Below are positions 17,570-27,654 of a stretch of 64,000 nucleotides of DNA, in pieces. Origin of the DNA: P52-10 sp041397365 (lineage in GTDB: Bacteria > Pseudomonadota > Alphaproteobacteria > Rhizobiales > Xanthobacteraceae); assembly GCA_041397365.1 (NCBI GenBank), contig JAWKWT010000011.1:72342-136341 (forward strand). Direction: 5' to 3'. The position numbers were made by a program, and so were the translations under genes. The notes beneath the pieces are model-generated. The model worked only from the letters and a program-made list of their open reading frames with translations, searched no databases and was not told the DNA's origin. How positions within the stretch are numbered: position 1 is the first letter of the stretch; every line of letters starts with the position of its first letter.

Positions 17570-18723
17570 TACTCACGCTCCATGATGAGGGTTGCGCTGC
17601 CGTGACGGACGCCGAGCGAGCCGCCCGTTCCGTGAGCCAGCGCGATATCGCAGTTCTTCACCTGCACCTTCGGGTGGGCTTCGCCGCGCAACTGGCGCAC
17701 GGCCTCGATCACCTTGGTGATGCCGCCGCGATTGGCGGGATGGTTGTTGCAGAGTCCGCCGCCATCGGTGTTGAACGGCAGCTTGCCGACGCCCGAGATC
17801 AGGTTGCCGTCGGAGACGAACTTGCCGCCTTGGCCCTTCTCGCAGAAGCCGAGATCCTCGATCTGCATCAGCACCGTGATGGTGAAGCTGTCATAGATCG
17901 AGGCGTATTTGATGTCGGACTGCTTCACGCCGGCTTCCGCGAACGCGATCGGACCGGACCAGCGCGCGCCCGAATAGGTCAGGTCGGTGTCGCCGCCGGC
18001 CTGTCCCTTCGGCGATTCGCCAGCGCCCATCACCTTCACCTTCGGACGGTTGAGCGATTTGGCGACTTCCGGGCTGGTCACGATCAGCGCGCCGCCGCCA
18101 TCGGTGATGACGCAGCAATCGAGACGATGCAGCGGGTTGGAGATCATCGGCGAATTGACGACGTCCTCGACCGTCACGACGTCGCGCAGGAACGCATGCT
18201 CATTGTATTGCGCGTGATGAGAGGCCGCGACCTTGACCCAGGCGAGTTGCTCGCTGGTGGTACCGTATTCGTACATGTGGCGCGCGGCGCACATGCCGTA
18301 GGAATTGGCGACGACGATGCCGTAAGGCGATTCATACGACGCATCCGGCGCGGTCGGAATCACGGCGCGCGGCACCGACGAAGTCAGCGGCTTGCCGGCC
18401 AGCGTAATCAGCGCCACCGAGCACTTGCCCGCCGCGATCGCCTGGGCGGCGTGCGAGACGTGGGCAATGTAGGTCGAACCGCCGAAATCGGTCGAATCGA
18501 CGTGGCGGGCCTTGATGCCCATGTAGTCGACCATGCTGAGCGGGCCGAGACCCGGCGCGTCGCCGGCGCAGAAATAGCCGTCGACATCCTTCATCGTCAG
18601 CCCGGCGTCTTTCAGCGCACCGACAGCCGATTCAGCGTGAATTTGCGGAACGGACTTGTCCGGCGCCTTGCGCGTGGGGTGCTCATAGGCCCCCATGATG
18701 TAAGCTTTGCCCTTAATACTCAT
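17569..18723 (-). CDS. SCP-x thiolase-family protein lacking both catalytic cysteines (possible acyl-CoA aldolase)
   Basis: A 384-residue thiolase-fold protein (lipid-transfer/SCP-x branch). The position of the nucleophilic Cys reads FGGSTYIAH, with Ser, and the C-terminal Cys loop reads AHGTGGSLGVRHGSA, with His. The NHPANRGG His motif near residue 325 is kept. Loss of both cysteines rules out ordinary Claisen thiolysis. Characterised relatives without them, such as Ltp2 of mycobacteria with a DUF35 partner, are retro-aldolases that split a beta-hydroxyacyl-CoA side chain. By analogy this protein may do the same; that is inference. First gene of the operon 18723-15073; the 436-base divergent region upstream should hold its promoter. 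Confidence 0.85.
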   Translation of the reverse strand: MSIKGKAYIMGAYEHPTRKAPDKSVPQIHAESAVGALKDAGLTMKDVDGYFCAGDAPGLGPLSMVDYMGIKARHVDSTDFGGSTYIAHVSHAAQAIAAGKCSVALITLAGKPLTSSVPRAVIPTAPDASYESPYGIVVANSYGMCAARHMYEYGTTSEQLAWVKVAASHHAQYNEHAFLRDVVTVEDVVNSPMISNPLHRLDCCVITDGGGALIVTSPEVAKSLNRPKVKVMGAGESPKGQAGGDTDLTYSGARWSGPIAFAEAGVKQSDIKYASIYDSFTITVLMQIEDLGFCEKGQGGKFVSDGNLISGVGKLPFNTDGGGLCNNHPANRGGITKVIEAVRQLRGEAHPKVQVKNCDIALAHGTGGSLGVRHGSATLIMERE

Positions 18724-19159
18724 TCAGGTGTGTCCTGCCCTTTTGGATTTAACGCTTGCCCGACGATTTAATCACGGCAGATGCGCCGCATGCAAACCGC
18801 GACATGCGTTGTGAGGTTCGACCTCGGGTCCTGAGCCGCAGCTGAGCCTTGACCTTAGCCTTGGCATGAGCCTTGGCGGCATTGTCCCTTCGGACATTTG
18901 TCACGCTCGCGCATGAAGGCACGAGAGCGATATTTGCCTTAGGCTCGTGCAAAAAAGGAATGGCTTGGCGAGACCGCAAGGAGTGGCCGGCGGCGACTTC
19001 GCGTGTATAGTCGAGGCCGTGTTTCGGACAGGCGCTGGTTTTCCACTAGAGTTCAGCGCGGTTTGTGCAAAGCAGCGAGAACGGGCGGCCGTCGTCGGCC
19101 GCGAGACCGTTCCAGAATACGTAACGCGGCGCTTGGTCGCGCATCGGGGAGACAACGCG
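18724..19159. other. divergent promoter region between two catabolic operons
   Basis: 436 bases with no convincing gene. It contains short direct repeats of the GAGCCTTGGC/CCTTAGCCTTGGC type around 18840-18880 and a small palindrome GAGGTTCGACCTC at 18813-18825 that could be an operator. It must serve the minus-strand thiolase operon and the plus-strand dehydrogenase/CoA-transferase operon. GGGGAG before 19160 is the ribosome site of the latter. Confidence 0.4.
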
Positions 19160-20356
19160 ATGGACATGGGCTTCACCGCTGAAGAACTGGCGTTCCGCGA
19201 CGAGGTTCGCGCTTGGATCAAAGAGAACCTGCCGGCCGAGTTGAAGCAGAAGATGATCGACGGCGTCGTTCCGAACAAGCAGGACATCGTCTCCTGGCAC
19301 CAGAAGCTCAACGCCAAGGGCTGGGCTGTGCCGCACTGGCCGGTCGAATGGGGTGGACAGGACTGGACCCCGACGCAGCGCTTCATCCTGCGCGAGGAGC
19401 TGGAGATGGCGCCGGCTCCGCTGCCGAACGGCATGAATGTCGGACTGTGCGGCCCGGTGGTGGCTCATTTCGGCACGCCCGAGCAGAAGAAGCGCTTCCT
19501 GCCGCGGATGGCGAATTGCGACGACTGGTGGTGCCAGGGATTCTCGGAGCCCGGCTCAGGGTCCGACCTCGCTTCGCTGCGCACCAGCGCCCGGCGCGAA
19601 GGGGACCACTACATCGTCAACGGCTCGAAGATGTGGACCACCAACGCGCAATATGCCGACTGGATTTTCTGCCTGGTCCGCACCGACCCGAAGGCGAAGA
19701 AGCAGGAAGGCATCTCGTTCCTGCTGTTCAGCATGACGAGCCCCGGCGTCACCGTGCGCCCCGTCCACACGATGGAAGGCGGCGCGGAAGTCAACGAATG
19801 CTTCTTCGAGAACGTCAAGGTGCCGGTCGATCAGCTGATCGGCGAGGAGAACAAGGGCTGGGACTGCGCGAAATTCCTGCTCGGCAATGAGCGCACGGGC
19901 GCGGCCCGCGTCGGCGCGATGACCGAGCGGCTCAGGCATCTGCGCAAGCTGGCGATGGCGGAGATCAAGAACGGCAAGCCGATCATCGAGGACCCCGCCT
20001 TCCGCGGCCGCCTGCTGGCGCTCGAAGTCGAGGCCAAGGCGCATGAGATCACCACCATGCGCATTCTCGACAGCGATTCGCGCAAGGATCGCGGCGACGC
20101 GCCGAATCCGCTGTCGTCGCTGCTGAAGCTGCGCTCCAGCGAATTGCGGCAGGAGCTGACGCATCTCTACATGGAGATGGCGGGACCGTTCGCGATGCGG
20201 CTGGCGCTGGAGACCGAGTCGGAAGACGAGGCGATCGGCCCCGATTGGGCCGGCGTCGCCACCGGCGTCTATCTCAACAACCGCAAGGTCACGATTTACG
20301 GCGGCACCAGCGAGGTGCAGCACAACATCCTGGCGAAGGCCGTCCTCGGCCTCTGA
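19160..20356 (+). CDS. acyl-CoA dehydrogenase
   Basis: A 398-residue FAD enzyme. N-terminal MDMGFTAEELAFRDEVRAW, the FAD/substrate block CQGFSEPGSGSDLASLRTSA near residue 125, and the C-terminal IYGGTSEVQHNILAKAVLGL are all canonical. It differs clearly from the dehydrogenase at 15904-17058. ATG 19160 is supported by GGGGAG eight bases upstream; the frame is open to 18947 without a site. The next gene starts three bases after its stop, so it is co-transcribed with the tandem CoA-transferase. It probably acts on the acyl-CoA made by that transferase. Confidence 0.92.
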   Translation: MDMGFTAEELAFRDEVRAWIKENLPAELKQKMIDGVVPNKQDIVSWHQKLNAKGWAVPHWPVEWGGQDWTPTQRFILREELEMAPAPLPNGMNVGLCGPVVAHFGTPEQKKRFLPRMANCDDWWCQGFSEPGSGSDLASLRTSARREGDHYIVNGSKMWTTNAQYADWIFCLVRTDPKAKKQEGISFLLFSMTSPGVTVRPVHTMEGGAEVNECFFENVKVPVDQLIGEENKGWDCAKFLLGNERTGAARVGAMTERLRHLRKLAMAEIKNGKPIIEDPAFRGRLLALEVEAKAHEITTMRILDSDSRKDRGDAPNPLSSLLKLRSSELRQELTHLYMEMAGPFAMRLALETESEDEAIGPDWAGVATGVYLNNRKVTIYGGTSEVQHNILAKAVLGL

Positions 20357-20359
20357 GCG

Positions 20360-22812
20360 ATGGCGGCCTTCCCTCTGGACGGATTGCGGGTCGTCGAACT
20401 CGGCTCGCTCGACGCGGTTGCGTATTGCGGCAAGCAGTTCGCCGATTTCGGCGCGGAGGTCATCAAGGTCGAGCCGCCCGCCGGTGACGTCGGCCGCACC
20501 TACGCGCCGCTTGTGGATACAGGCGCCGGCCACCGCGAGAGCGCCTATTTCGCGTGGCTCAACACCAACAAGTCCAGCATCACGGCCGATCTCGACAACG
20601 CCGACGACATCGCGCGCATCCGCAAGCTGCTGAGCACGGCCGACCTGCTGCTGGACGGCCGCCACCCGCAAGAGATCAAGGCTTCGCCGCTCTCGCATGA
20701 GAGTTTGCGCGAAACCGATCCCGGCCTCGGCATCACCGCGATCTCATGGTTCTCCGACACCGGCCCCTATAGCGGCTACCATCCGAGCGGGGCGGTCGCG
20801 CGCAGCCTCGCCGGAATGGTGAAACTGATCGGCGCGGTCGAAGGGCCGCCGATGCTCGGACGCGACGGCCAGGCCGCCGTGTTCGCCGGACTGACCGCCT
20901 TCATTCCGAGCCTCGCCGCGCTCTACAACCGCGAGCACGGCGCGCGGCGCTATCGCACCAACGTCCACGAAGCGCTGTTGCAGGTGACGGAGTTCGACAC
21001 CTTGAATGCGCTGGAAAGCGGGTTTTCGCGCACGCGCGCCGGCATCAATATTTTCGGCCGGGGCTATCCGTCCGGAACGTGGGAGACGCAGGACGGAATC
21101 CTCGGCGTCAGCGTGGCGACGCCAGCGCAATGGACCGGCTTCTGCCAGATCATCGGCAAGCCGGAGCTGGCGCATGAGCCGAAATACTCCAAGAGTCTCG
21201 ACCGGTTCATCCATGCGGCCGAGCTGAAGCAGATTTTCACGCCGATCTTCAAGACGCGCCCGGCGCGCGAATGGTTCGAGCCGGCATCGAATTCCGGGTG
21301 CCGCTGGCGATCGTGCCGAACATGCGCGAATTGCTGGAGCAGCCGTTCCACCGCGAGCGCGGCTCGTTCGGCTCCGTGCGGATCGGCTCGGCGGAATTCG
21401 AAGGTCCGGTGCTGCCGCAGCACCTGTTGCGGACGCCGCCGAAGCCCAACGGCCCCGCGCCGCTGGCCGGAGCCGACAACGACAAGACGTTCGTCGCGCA
21501 TGCGCGAAAAGCCAAGGGCGCGGCGTCTCCCACGGAACTGCCGCTGAAAGGCGTGCGGATCATCGACCTGACGATGGGCTGGGCCGGACCGACGACGACG
21601 CGGCAGCTCGCCGATCTCGGCGCAGACGTCATCAAGGTCGAATCGATCCAGTATCCGGACTGGTTCCGCGGAACGGACACGCGTCCGCCCTATCACGAGG
21701 AACAGACCTACGAAAAAACCTACTGGATCCAGGCGATGAACCGCAACAAGCGCGGCATCACGCTGGACCTGACCTCGCAGGACGGCCGCACGCTGCTCAA
21801 GCGCCTGCTCGAAACCGCCAATGCGGTGATCGACAATTACGCCGCCGACGTTCTTCCCCGACTAGGACTTGGCGTCGAGACGATGCTGAAGATCAATCCG
21901 AAGCTGGTCGTCGTCACCATGCCCGCCTTCGGCATGAGCGGCCCGTGGCGGAACGGCCGCGCTTACGGCTCGACGCTGGAGCAGGCGTCGGGATTGCCGA
22001 CCATCCAGGGATTCGAGGGCGATCCGCCGTCCATGAGTCATGTCGCCTTCGGCGATCCGATCGGCGGCCTGAACGGCGCGACATCGCTGCTGCTCGGCCT
22101 GATGCACCAGAAGAACACCGGCGAAGGCCAGCATATCGACCTCGCGCAGGTGCAGTGCCTGCTGCCGATGGCCGCGCCCGCGATCGTCGAACAATCCGCG
22201 ACCGGCGCCACTTCGCCCCGGCTCGGCAACCGGCACGCGCGTTTCGTGCCGCAAGGCTGCTTCCCGGCGCTCGGCGAGGATCAGTGGATCACCATCTCGG
22301 TGCGCGACGACGACGAATGGCAGGCGCTTTGCCGCGCCATGCGCCGCCCCGATCTCGCCGCCGACCCGCAACTGAAGACGGCGCATGGCCGTCGCCAGCA
22401 CGAGGACATGATCGAGGCGGAGATCAGAAAATGGACCGGCATCGTCCGGCCCGATTCGGCGATGGTGAAGTTACAGGCCGAAGGCGTTCCGGCGGGAATC
22501 GCGAAATTGCCGATGGACCTCGCCGCCGATCCGCATCTGTGGTCGGTCGGCCATTGGCAGGCCGTGGACAAGGCGTTCATCGGGCCGCACCTCATTCCGC
22601 TGGCGGCCTATCGTGAAGGCGACGCCGAGACGCCCGCGAAGGTACGCATGCTCGCGCCGACGCTCGGCCGCGACAACCATGGCGTGCTGCGCGAAGTGCT
22701 CGGTCTGACCGACGCGGAAATCAGGCGGCTGGAGGATACGGAGGTTATCGGCACGGCGGCGCTGCCGCCGAAACCCAAACCGAAGAGACCCGCTCCGGCG
22801 GCTGGCGCATGA
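20360..22812 (+). pseudogene. tandem-domain class III (CaiB/BaiF) CoA-transferase, frameshifted near 21286
   Basis: Two CoA_transf_3 domains in one polypeptide of about 817 residues. Domain 1 (20360 to ~21500) begins LDGLRVVELGSLDAVAYCGKQFADFGAEVIKVEPP. Domain 2 begins LPLKGVRIIDLTMGWAGPTTTRQLADLGADVIKVES. At 21286 the frame changes: GAG CC GGC should read GAG GCC GGC, restoring WFEAGIEFRVPLAIVPNM, so a single G or C has probably been lost. The family moves CoA from a donor thioester to a free acid. The stop codon TGA (22810-22812) lies inside a GCGCATGATC repeat arm. Gene 2 of the operon that starts at 19160. Confidence 0.82.
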
Positions 22813-22887
22813 TCTGCGAAAAGCTTGGTCCGTGTCCGGGAACAGGTTTGCGCTTCGCGCCCCCTCGGACGGGACCGCATCACGCGC
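22805..22887 (+). repeat. diverged GAGCATGATC palindrome (copy 1), overlapping a stop codon
   Basis: Left arm GCGCATGATC (22805-22814) and right arm CATCACGCGC (22878-22887) match as inverted repeats at 8 of 10 positions. The interior TGCGAAAAG and GGTTTGCGCTTCGCG blocks match the copy at 28276-28344. The stop codon of the tandem CoA-transferase is inside the left arm. It is the most diverged of four copies. Confidence 0.55.
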
Positions 22888-22902
22888 GAACAAGAATGTT
22901 AG

Positions 22903-22920
22903 AGTTGAAATAATTCGACT
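22903..22920. promoter_or_regulatory. candidate operator palindrome upstream of the second CoA-transferase
   Basis: AGTTGAA and TTCGACT (22903-22909 and 22914-22920) form an inverted repeat with one mismatch around ATAA. It lies in the AT-richer stretch about 100 bases before the GTG at 23017. The size and symmetry suit a MarR-, TetR- or GntR-type regulator. No regulator gene is nearby, so this is a weak call. Confidence 0.3.
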
Positions 22921-23016
22921 TGAACAAAACGTACTCCAGCGCGGACAAGATCGCTTCCGGACATCGGAAAACTGATTTAGACGATGCGTCGGATTTTGGG
23001 GAATAAGGAGGTCCGT

Positions 23017-24213
23017 GTGTCGGAACGAGTGTTTGACGGTCTGAAAATCATCGATTGCGCGAGCTATATCGCAGCTCCCGTCGCGGCGACGGCAATGTCC
23101 GATTTCGGCGCGGAGGTCATCAAGATCGAACCGCTGACCGGCGATCCCTACCGAACGCCCGGACAGCCGGCCCCCGGTCGCGACCCGAATGCGATGAACC
23201 CGAACTGGATCGTCGATTCCCGCAACAAGAAGAGCCTGGCGCTCGACCTCGCATCCAAGCAGGGATACGCGGTGCTCCAGAAACTGGTCGCCGACGCCGA
23301 CGTGTTCATCACCAATTTCCCGCCAAAAGTGCGTGAGAAGCTGAAGCTCGCTTATGGCGACCTCTCTCCGCTCAACGACCGCCTGATCTACGCCTCCTTC
23401 ACCGGCTTCGGCGAAACCGGGCCGGACGCCAACAAGCCCGGCTTCGACGCCACCGTCTGGTGGGCGCGCTCGGGGATGATGGATCTGACCCGCGAGATCG
23501 GCGGCACGCCGGTGCGCCCGCCGCCGGGCGCCGGCGATCATCCCTCCGCAATGGGCTTCCTCTCGGCGATCCTCGCCGCGCTCTACAAGCGCGAGAAGAC
23601 CGGCAAGGGCAGCCATGTCGGCTCCTCGCTGCTGATGAACGGCTACTGGGCCAATGCCTGCTCGCTCCAGACCACCATCTGCGGCGAGGAGGTGCATCGC
23701 ATCCCCGAACGCACCAAGCATCTGATGCCGTGGCGAAACAGCTATCAGTGCAAGGACGCCCGCTGGATCATCCTCAACATCGTCCATCGCGAGGATCGCT
23801 GGGACGGCTTCCGCAAGGCGCTCAACTCGCCCTTGATGGATGACCCGCTGCTGGCGACTGTGGAATTGCGCCGCGCCAACCCGCATGTGCTGGTCGCAGC
23901 CCTCGACAAGATCTTCGCCTCGAAGCCGCTCAGCGAATGGGCGGCGATCCTCGACGCGCACAAGGTCATCTTCGGCACCGTCACCTCGATGGACGAGGTT
24001 CCGAACGATCCGCAGGCAAAAATCGCCGGCGCGCTGGTGCCTGCTGCCGACGGCACGATGACCATTTCGAGCCCGTTCTGGATCGAGGGAGAAGAAAAGG
24101 TCGTGCCGCAGCGCGCGCCCGAGATCGGCCAGCACAGCGACGAAGTGCTGGCCGCCGCAGGGTTCAGCGCCGCCGACATTCAAAAGATGCGCGCGGACGG
24201 CGTGGTGCGGTGA
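23017..24213 (+). CDS. class III (CaiB/BaiF) CoA-transferase
   Basis: A 398-residue single-domain CoA-transferase. FDGLKIIDCASYIAAPVAATAMSDFGAEVIKIEP is the family N-terminus; DSRNKKSLALDLASKQGYAVL, YASFTGFGETGPD and MGFLSAILAALYKREKTGKG follow in order. The start is GTG 23017 because AAGGAGG, the strongest Shine-Dalgarno in this region, lies 5 bases upstream; the frame itself is open from 22984. It is followed by a strong bidirectional terminator and faces the FadJ-like gene. Substrate unknown; likely supplies the CoA ester for the neighbouring dehydrogenases. Confidence 0.9.
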   Translation: MSERVFDGLKIIDCASYIAAPVAATAMSDFGAEVIKIEPLTGDPYRTPGQPAPGRDPNAMNPNWIVDSRNKKSLALDLASKQGYAVLQKLVADADVFITNFPPKVREKLKLAYGDLSPLNDRLIYASFTGFGETGPDANKPGFDATVWWARSGMMDLTREIGGTPVRPPPGAGDHPSAMGFLSAILAALYKREKTGKGSHVGSSLLMNGYWANACSLQTTICGEEVHRIPERTKHLMPWRNSYQCKDARWIILNIVHREDRWDGFRKALNSPLMDDPLLATVELRRANPHVLVAALDKIFASKPLSEWAAILDAHKVIFGTVTSMDEVPNDPQAKIAGALVPAADGTMTISSPFWIEGEEKVVPQRAPEIGQHSDEVLAAAGFSAADIQKMRADGVVR

Positions 24214-24264
24214 CACTCCGCAGCATCGGCGACAAGACATCGCCGACAAGCCAGTGAAAACAAA

Positions 24265-24294
24265 ATGCCCGGCTGTTGAGCCGGGCATTTTTTA
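24265..24294. terminator. bidirectional Rho-independent terminator
   Basis: A perfect ten-base stem ATGCCCGGCT / AGCCGGGCAT with a GTTG loop, followed by TTTTTT on the plus strand and preceded by AAAACAAA, which gives a U-rich tail on the minus strand. It separates the convergent CoA-transferase (ends 24213) and FadJ-like gene (ends 24319). Confidence 0.92.
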
Positions 24295-24318
24295 TTCAGG
24301 CGGCGCTTCGCCGAAAAA

Positions 24319-26432
24319 TCAGACCTCGATCATCACGATCTCGGACAGCTTGCCGCCCTTGGCAGCGACCTGCTTCAACAGTTCGGACGGACGCCAGCGC
24401 GGGCCGAGTTCGTTGTGCCAGCGCACGATCTGCTCATAAATGTCCTTCGAGCCGATCGTGTCCGCCCAGAACATCAGGCCGCCGCGATAGCGCGGGAAGC
24501 CGAAGCCATAGAGCCACATGATGTCGACGTCGCTGGCGCGGCGGGCCTTCTTCTCCTCGAGAATCTTGCACGCCTCGTTCACCGACGCGAACAGGAGCCG
24601 GCGCAGGATTTCGTCCTCGGTGAAGCTGCGCTGCTTGATGCCGAGGCTGGACGTCACCTCCTTGATCGTCTGCGCGACGATCGGGTCCGGATGCGGCGTG
24701 CGGTCGCCCTTCTCGTAGCGATACCAGCCCGCGCCGGTCTTCTGACCGAACCGGCCCATCTCGCAGAGCTTGTCGGCGATCGGGTTCTTGCGGAAGTTCG
24801 GGTCCTCCGCCGCCTTGCGCTTGCGCACGGCCCAGCCGATGTCGAGGCCGGCGAGATCGCCGACCGCGAACGGCCCCATCGGGTAACCGAAATCGGTCAG
24901 CACCTTGTCGACCTGCTCCGGCAATGCGCCGTCCTCAAGCAGGATGCTCGCTTCCGCCGTGAACGGACCACGGCTGCGGTTCGCGACGAAGCCGTCGGTA
25001 TTGCCGGCCCAGGCGCTGACCTTGCCGATCTGCTTGCCAAGCTGCATCGTCGCCGCCATCGTCTCCGGCGAACTCGGTACCCTCGACGACTTCCAAGAGC
25101 TTCATCACATTCGCCGGGCTGGAAGAAATGCGCGCCGGCGACGTCAGCCTTGCGCGTCACATGCGCGCCGATCTTGTCGATGTCGATGGTCGAGGTGTTG
25201 GACAGAATGAGCGCGCCCGGCTTCATCACCGCGTCGAGCTTCTTGAACACCTCCTGCTTGACGCCAAGCTCCTCGAACACCGCCTCGATCACCACGTCGG
25301 CCTGGCCGATGTCGTTATAGTCGAGCACCGGCTCGATCAGCTTCAGCCGCTCGTCCATCTGCGCTTGCGTGATGCTGCCGCGCTTCACCGCGATCGCGTA
25401 ATTGTCGGCGATGCGCTTCATGCCGCGGTCGAGCGCCTCCTTCGAGGCTTCGAGCACCTTCACCGGCACGCCGAAATCGGCGAAGCTCATGGCGATGCCG
25501 CCGCCCATCGTGCCGGCGCCGACCACGGCGCCAGTCTCGATCTTTTTCGGCTTCGCGCCCGCCGGCAGCGCCGGCAGCCGACCCGCCTGACGCTCGGCGA
25601 AGAAGGCGTAGCGCAGCCCCTTCGCCGCATCGGAATTTTCGAGCGGCGCGAACAGCTCGCGCTCGCGCACGATGCCCTGCTCGTAGGGAAGCGTCACCGC
25701 CGCCTCGACAGCATCAACGCAGGCGAACGGCGCCGGCTGCCCCTTGAACTTGCGCTCAAGGCTCTTGCGCATCTTGTCGAAAATGCCGGGGTCGTTCTTG
25801 TATTCGTCAAACTTGGTCGTCATCTGGCTGACGACCGGCATCGGCCGCTTGTCGGCGATGCTCTTGGCGAACTTGATCGCCTCGGCGCGCAGGTCGGCCT
25901 TGTCGTCGACCAGCGCGTCGAGGATGCCGTAGCCCTTGGCCTCCTCGGCCGGAACGTGGCGGCCGGAGGTAATCATGTCGAGCGCGATCTTCGGACCGAC
26001 GAGGCGCGGCAGCCGCTGCGTCCCCGCTTCGCCCGGCAGAATGCCGATCAGAACTTCAGGCAGGCCGACCTTCGTGGACTTCTTGGCGATGCGATAGTTG
26101 CAGGCCATCGCGGTTTCGAGCCCGCCGCCGAGCGCAAAGCCGTGGATCGCCGCGACGATCGGCTTCTCGCTCTTCTCCAGCACGTCCACGGGACGCTCGC
26201 CGATGCCGAGGCGCTTTGCGCCCTTGCCGAACTGGCGAATGTCCGCGCCGGCGATGAAGCTGCGGCCGGCGCCGATCAGCACCATGGCCTTGACGTTCGG
26301 GTCCTTGTTGCCCCTGGCGACGCCCTCCAGAATGCCCTCGGGCACGCCCGGACTGAGCGCATTGACCGGGGGATTGTCGACCGTAATGACGCCAATTCCG
26401 TCTTCGACTTCAAACCTGACAAGCTCGCTCAC
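24319..26432 (-). pseudogene. FadJ/FadB-like enoyl-CoA hydratase / 3-hydroxyacyl-CoA dehydrogenase, with two frameshifts
   Basis: Bifunctional beta-oxidation protein of about 703 residues. The N-terminal crotonase domain has GAGRSFIAGADIRQFG and GFALGGGLETAMACNYRIA; the NAD-binding domain has GAVVGAGTMGGGIAMSFADFGVPVKVLE near residue 305. The C-terminal dehydrogenase domains lie in another frame: NTDGFVANRSRGPFTAEA and YGFGFPRYRGGLMFWAD. Reading AHFFSPANVMKLLEVVEGTESPETMAATMQLG requires dropping one base at about 25121 (TTCTTCC) and one at about 25071 (GAGTT), two insertions within 50 bases. GTG 26432 is the start, with GAGGAAG upstream. It supplies hydration and dehydrogenation of straight-chain intermediates. 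Confidence 0.85.
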
Positions 26433-26623
26433 GACGCTTCCTCACTCTGTTTGCACCGATAGCCGGCGCGGCCATTTGGCGGCGACCTTGGCGGCGCGAG
26501 CCCGCCTGCGCAAGGGCGATTTTGGCGCATGGCCCTGAGACGGAGGAATGCCTTGTGTCCGCTTCGATGCGCGCTAGAGTCCCAGCACAAACCCTGTCGA
26601 AAATCCTGCTGGAGGAGGCGTCG

Positions 26624-27379
26624 TTGAACCGGACCGAGATCATGGCGGCCGCAGAGCTTTTCGCCGAGGCACGGCGAACCGGCGCCAAGCGCGCGCCCCT
26701 GCCCGCCGCATTGCAGCCGGCCTCGATCGACGACGGCCACGCGATTCAGGATGCGACGGTGACGCTGCTGGGCGAAACGATCGGCGGCTGGAAGACCGGC
26801 CTCGACAAGACCGGTGCGATGTCGCGCGCGCCGATTTTCAAGCGCTTCATCTACCAGACGCCGGCAAGGATGACCGGCAGCGCCGCCCTGCTGCGCGGGA
26901 TCGAGGCCGAGATCGCCTTCCGCTTCGTGCAGGACCTTCCCGCCCGCGACAGCGATTATTCGCGTAGCGAGCTTGAGCAGGCGGTGGAAGCCTTCGCCGC
27001 CATCGAGCTTCTGGACTCGCGCTATGCGGAGAACGGTCCGCGCTCGACGCTGGAGAAACTCGCCGACTGCATCGTCCAGGGCGGGATCGTGTGTGGTCCT
27101 GCGCGCGCGGACTGGCGCGGCATCGATTTTTCCAAACTCGGCGTGGTTCTCACCGTCGACGGCAAGGAGATCGCGCGGAACACCGGATCGCATCCGACCG
27201 GCGATCCGATCGCACCGCTGCTGGCGCTCGTCAACACGCTCCGCACGACCGGCGGCGTCAAAGCCGGCCAGATCGTGACCACCGGAACCTGGACCGGCGT
27301 GAATTTCGTCGGGACCGACAGCCTTGCAGTCGCCGAGTTCGACGGCTTCGCGCCGGTATCGGTTCAATACGCCTCCTGA
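26624..27379 (+). CDS. 2-keto-4-pentenoate hydratase / FAH-superfamily protein
   Basis: About 251 residues resembling the MhpD/catabolic hydratase branch of the fumarylacetoacetate hydrolase superfamily: GWKTGLDKTGAMSRAPIF near residue 55, the acidic metal-binding segment GIEAEIAFRF near 85, FAAIELLDSRYAE near 125, and the C-terminal GVKAGQIVTTGTWTGVNFVGTDSLAVAEFDGF. The start is taken as TTG 26624 because GGAGGAG lies six bases upstream; longer frames back to 26522 have no good site. It would hydrate a dienol or keto-acid late in an aromatic or related pathway. Divergent from the FadJ-like gene. Confidence 0.82.
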   Translation: MNRTEIMAAAELFAEARRTGAKRAPLPAALQPASIDDGHAIQDATVTLLGETIGGWKTGLDKTGAMSRAPIFKRFIYQTPARMTGSAALLRGIEAEIAFRFVQDLPARDSDYSRSELEQAVEAFAAIELLDSRYAENGPRSTLEKLADCIVQGGIVCGPARADWRGIDFSKLGVVLTVDGKEIARNTGSHPTGDPIAPLLALVNTLRTTGGVKAGQIVTTGTWTGVNFVGTDSLAVAEFDGFAPVSVQYAS

Positions 27380-27654
27380 CGCCGGAACATTGTCGAAGGC
27401 TGGCGGCCACGGTCGCGTCATCGTCACAATCTGCCTGATTTTAGGACAGGATGACGCGCCCGTCCGGTTTGCGCCGGGTGCGATGAACCTTATATTGAAC
27501 GCTGACGACAGACGGGTGCATCGCAAGAGACCATAAGACGGCCGCTTTTTCTTAAAAGTTTCCGGGCCACGTAAGCGGCGGCCGGGACGGACACGAAACT
27601 TTGGACGCCCTGGCGCGTATGCCAGTTGGAACGACAACACGACGGTATTGAAAC

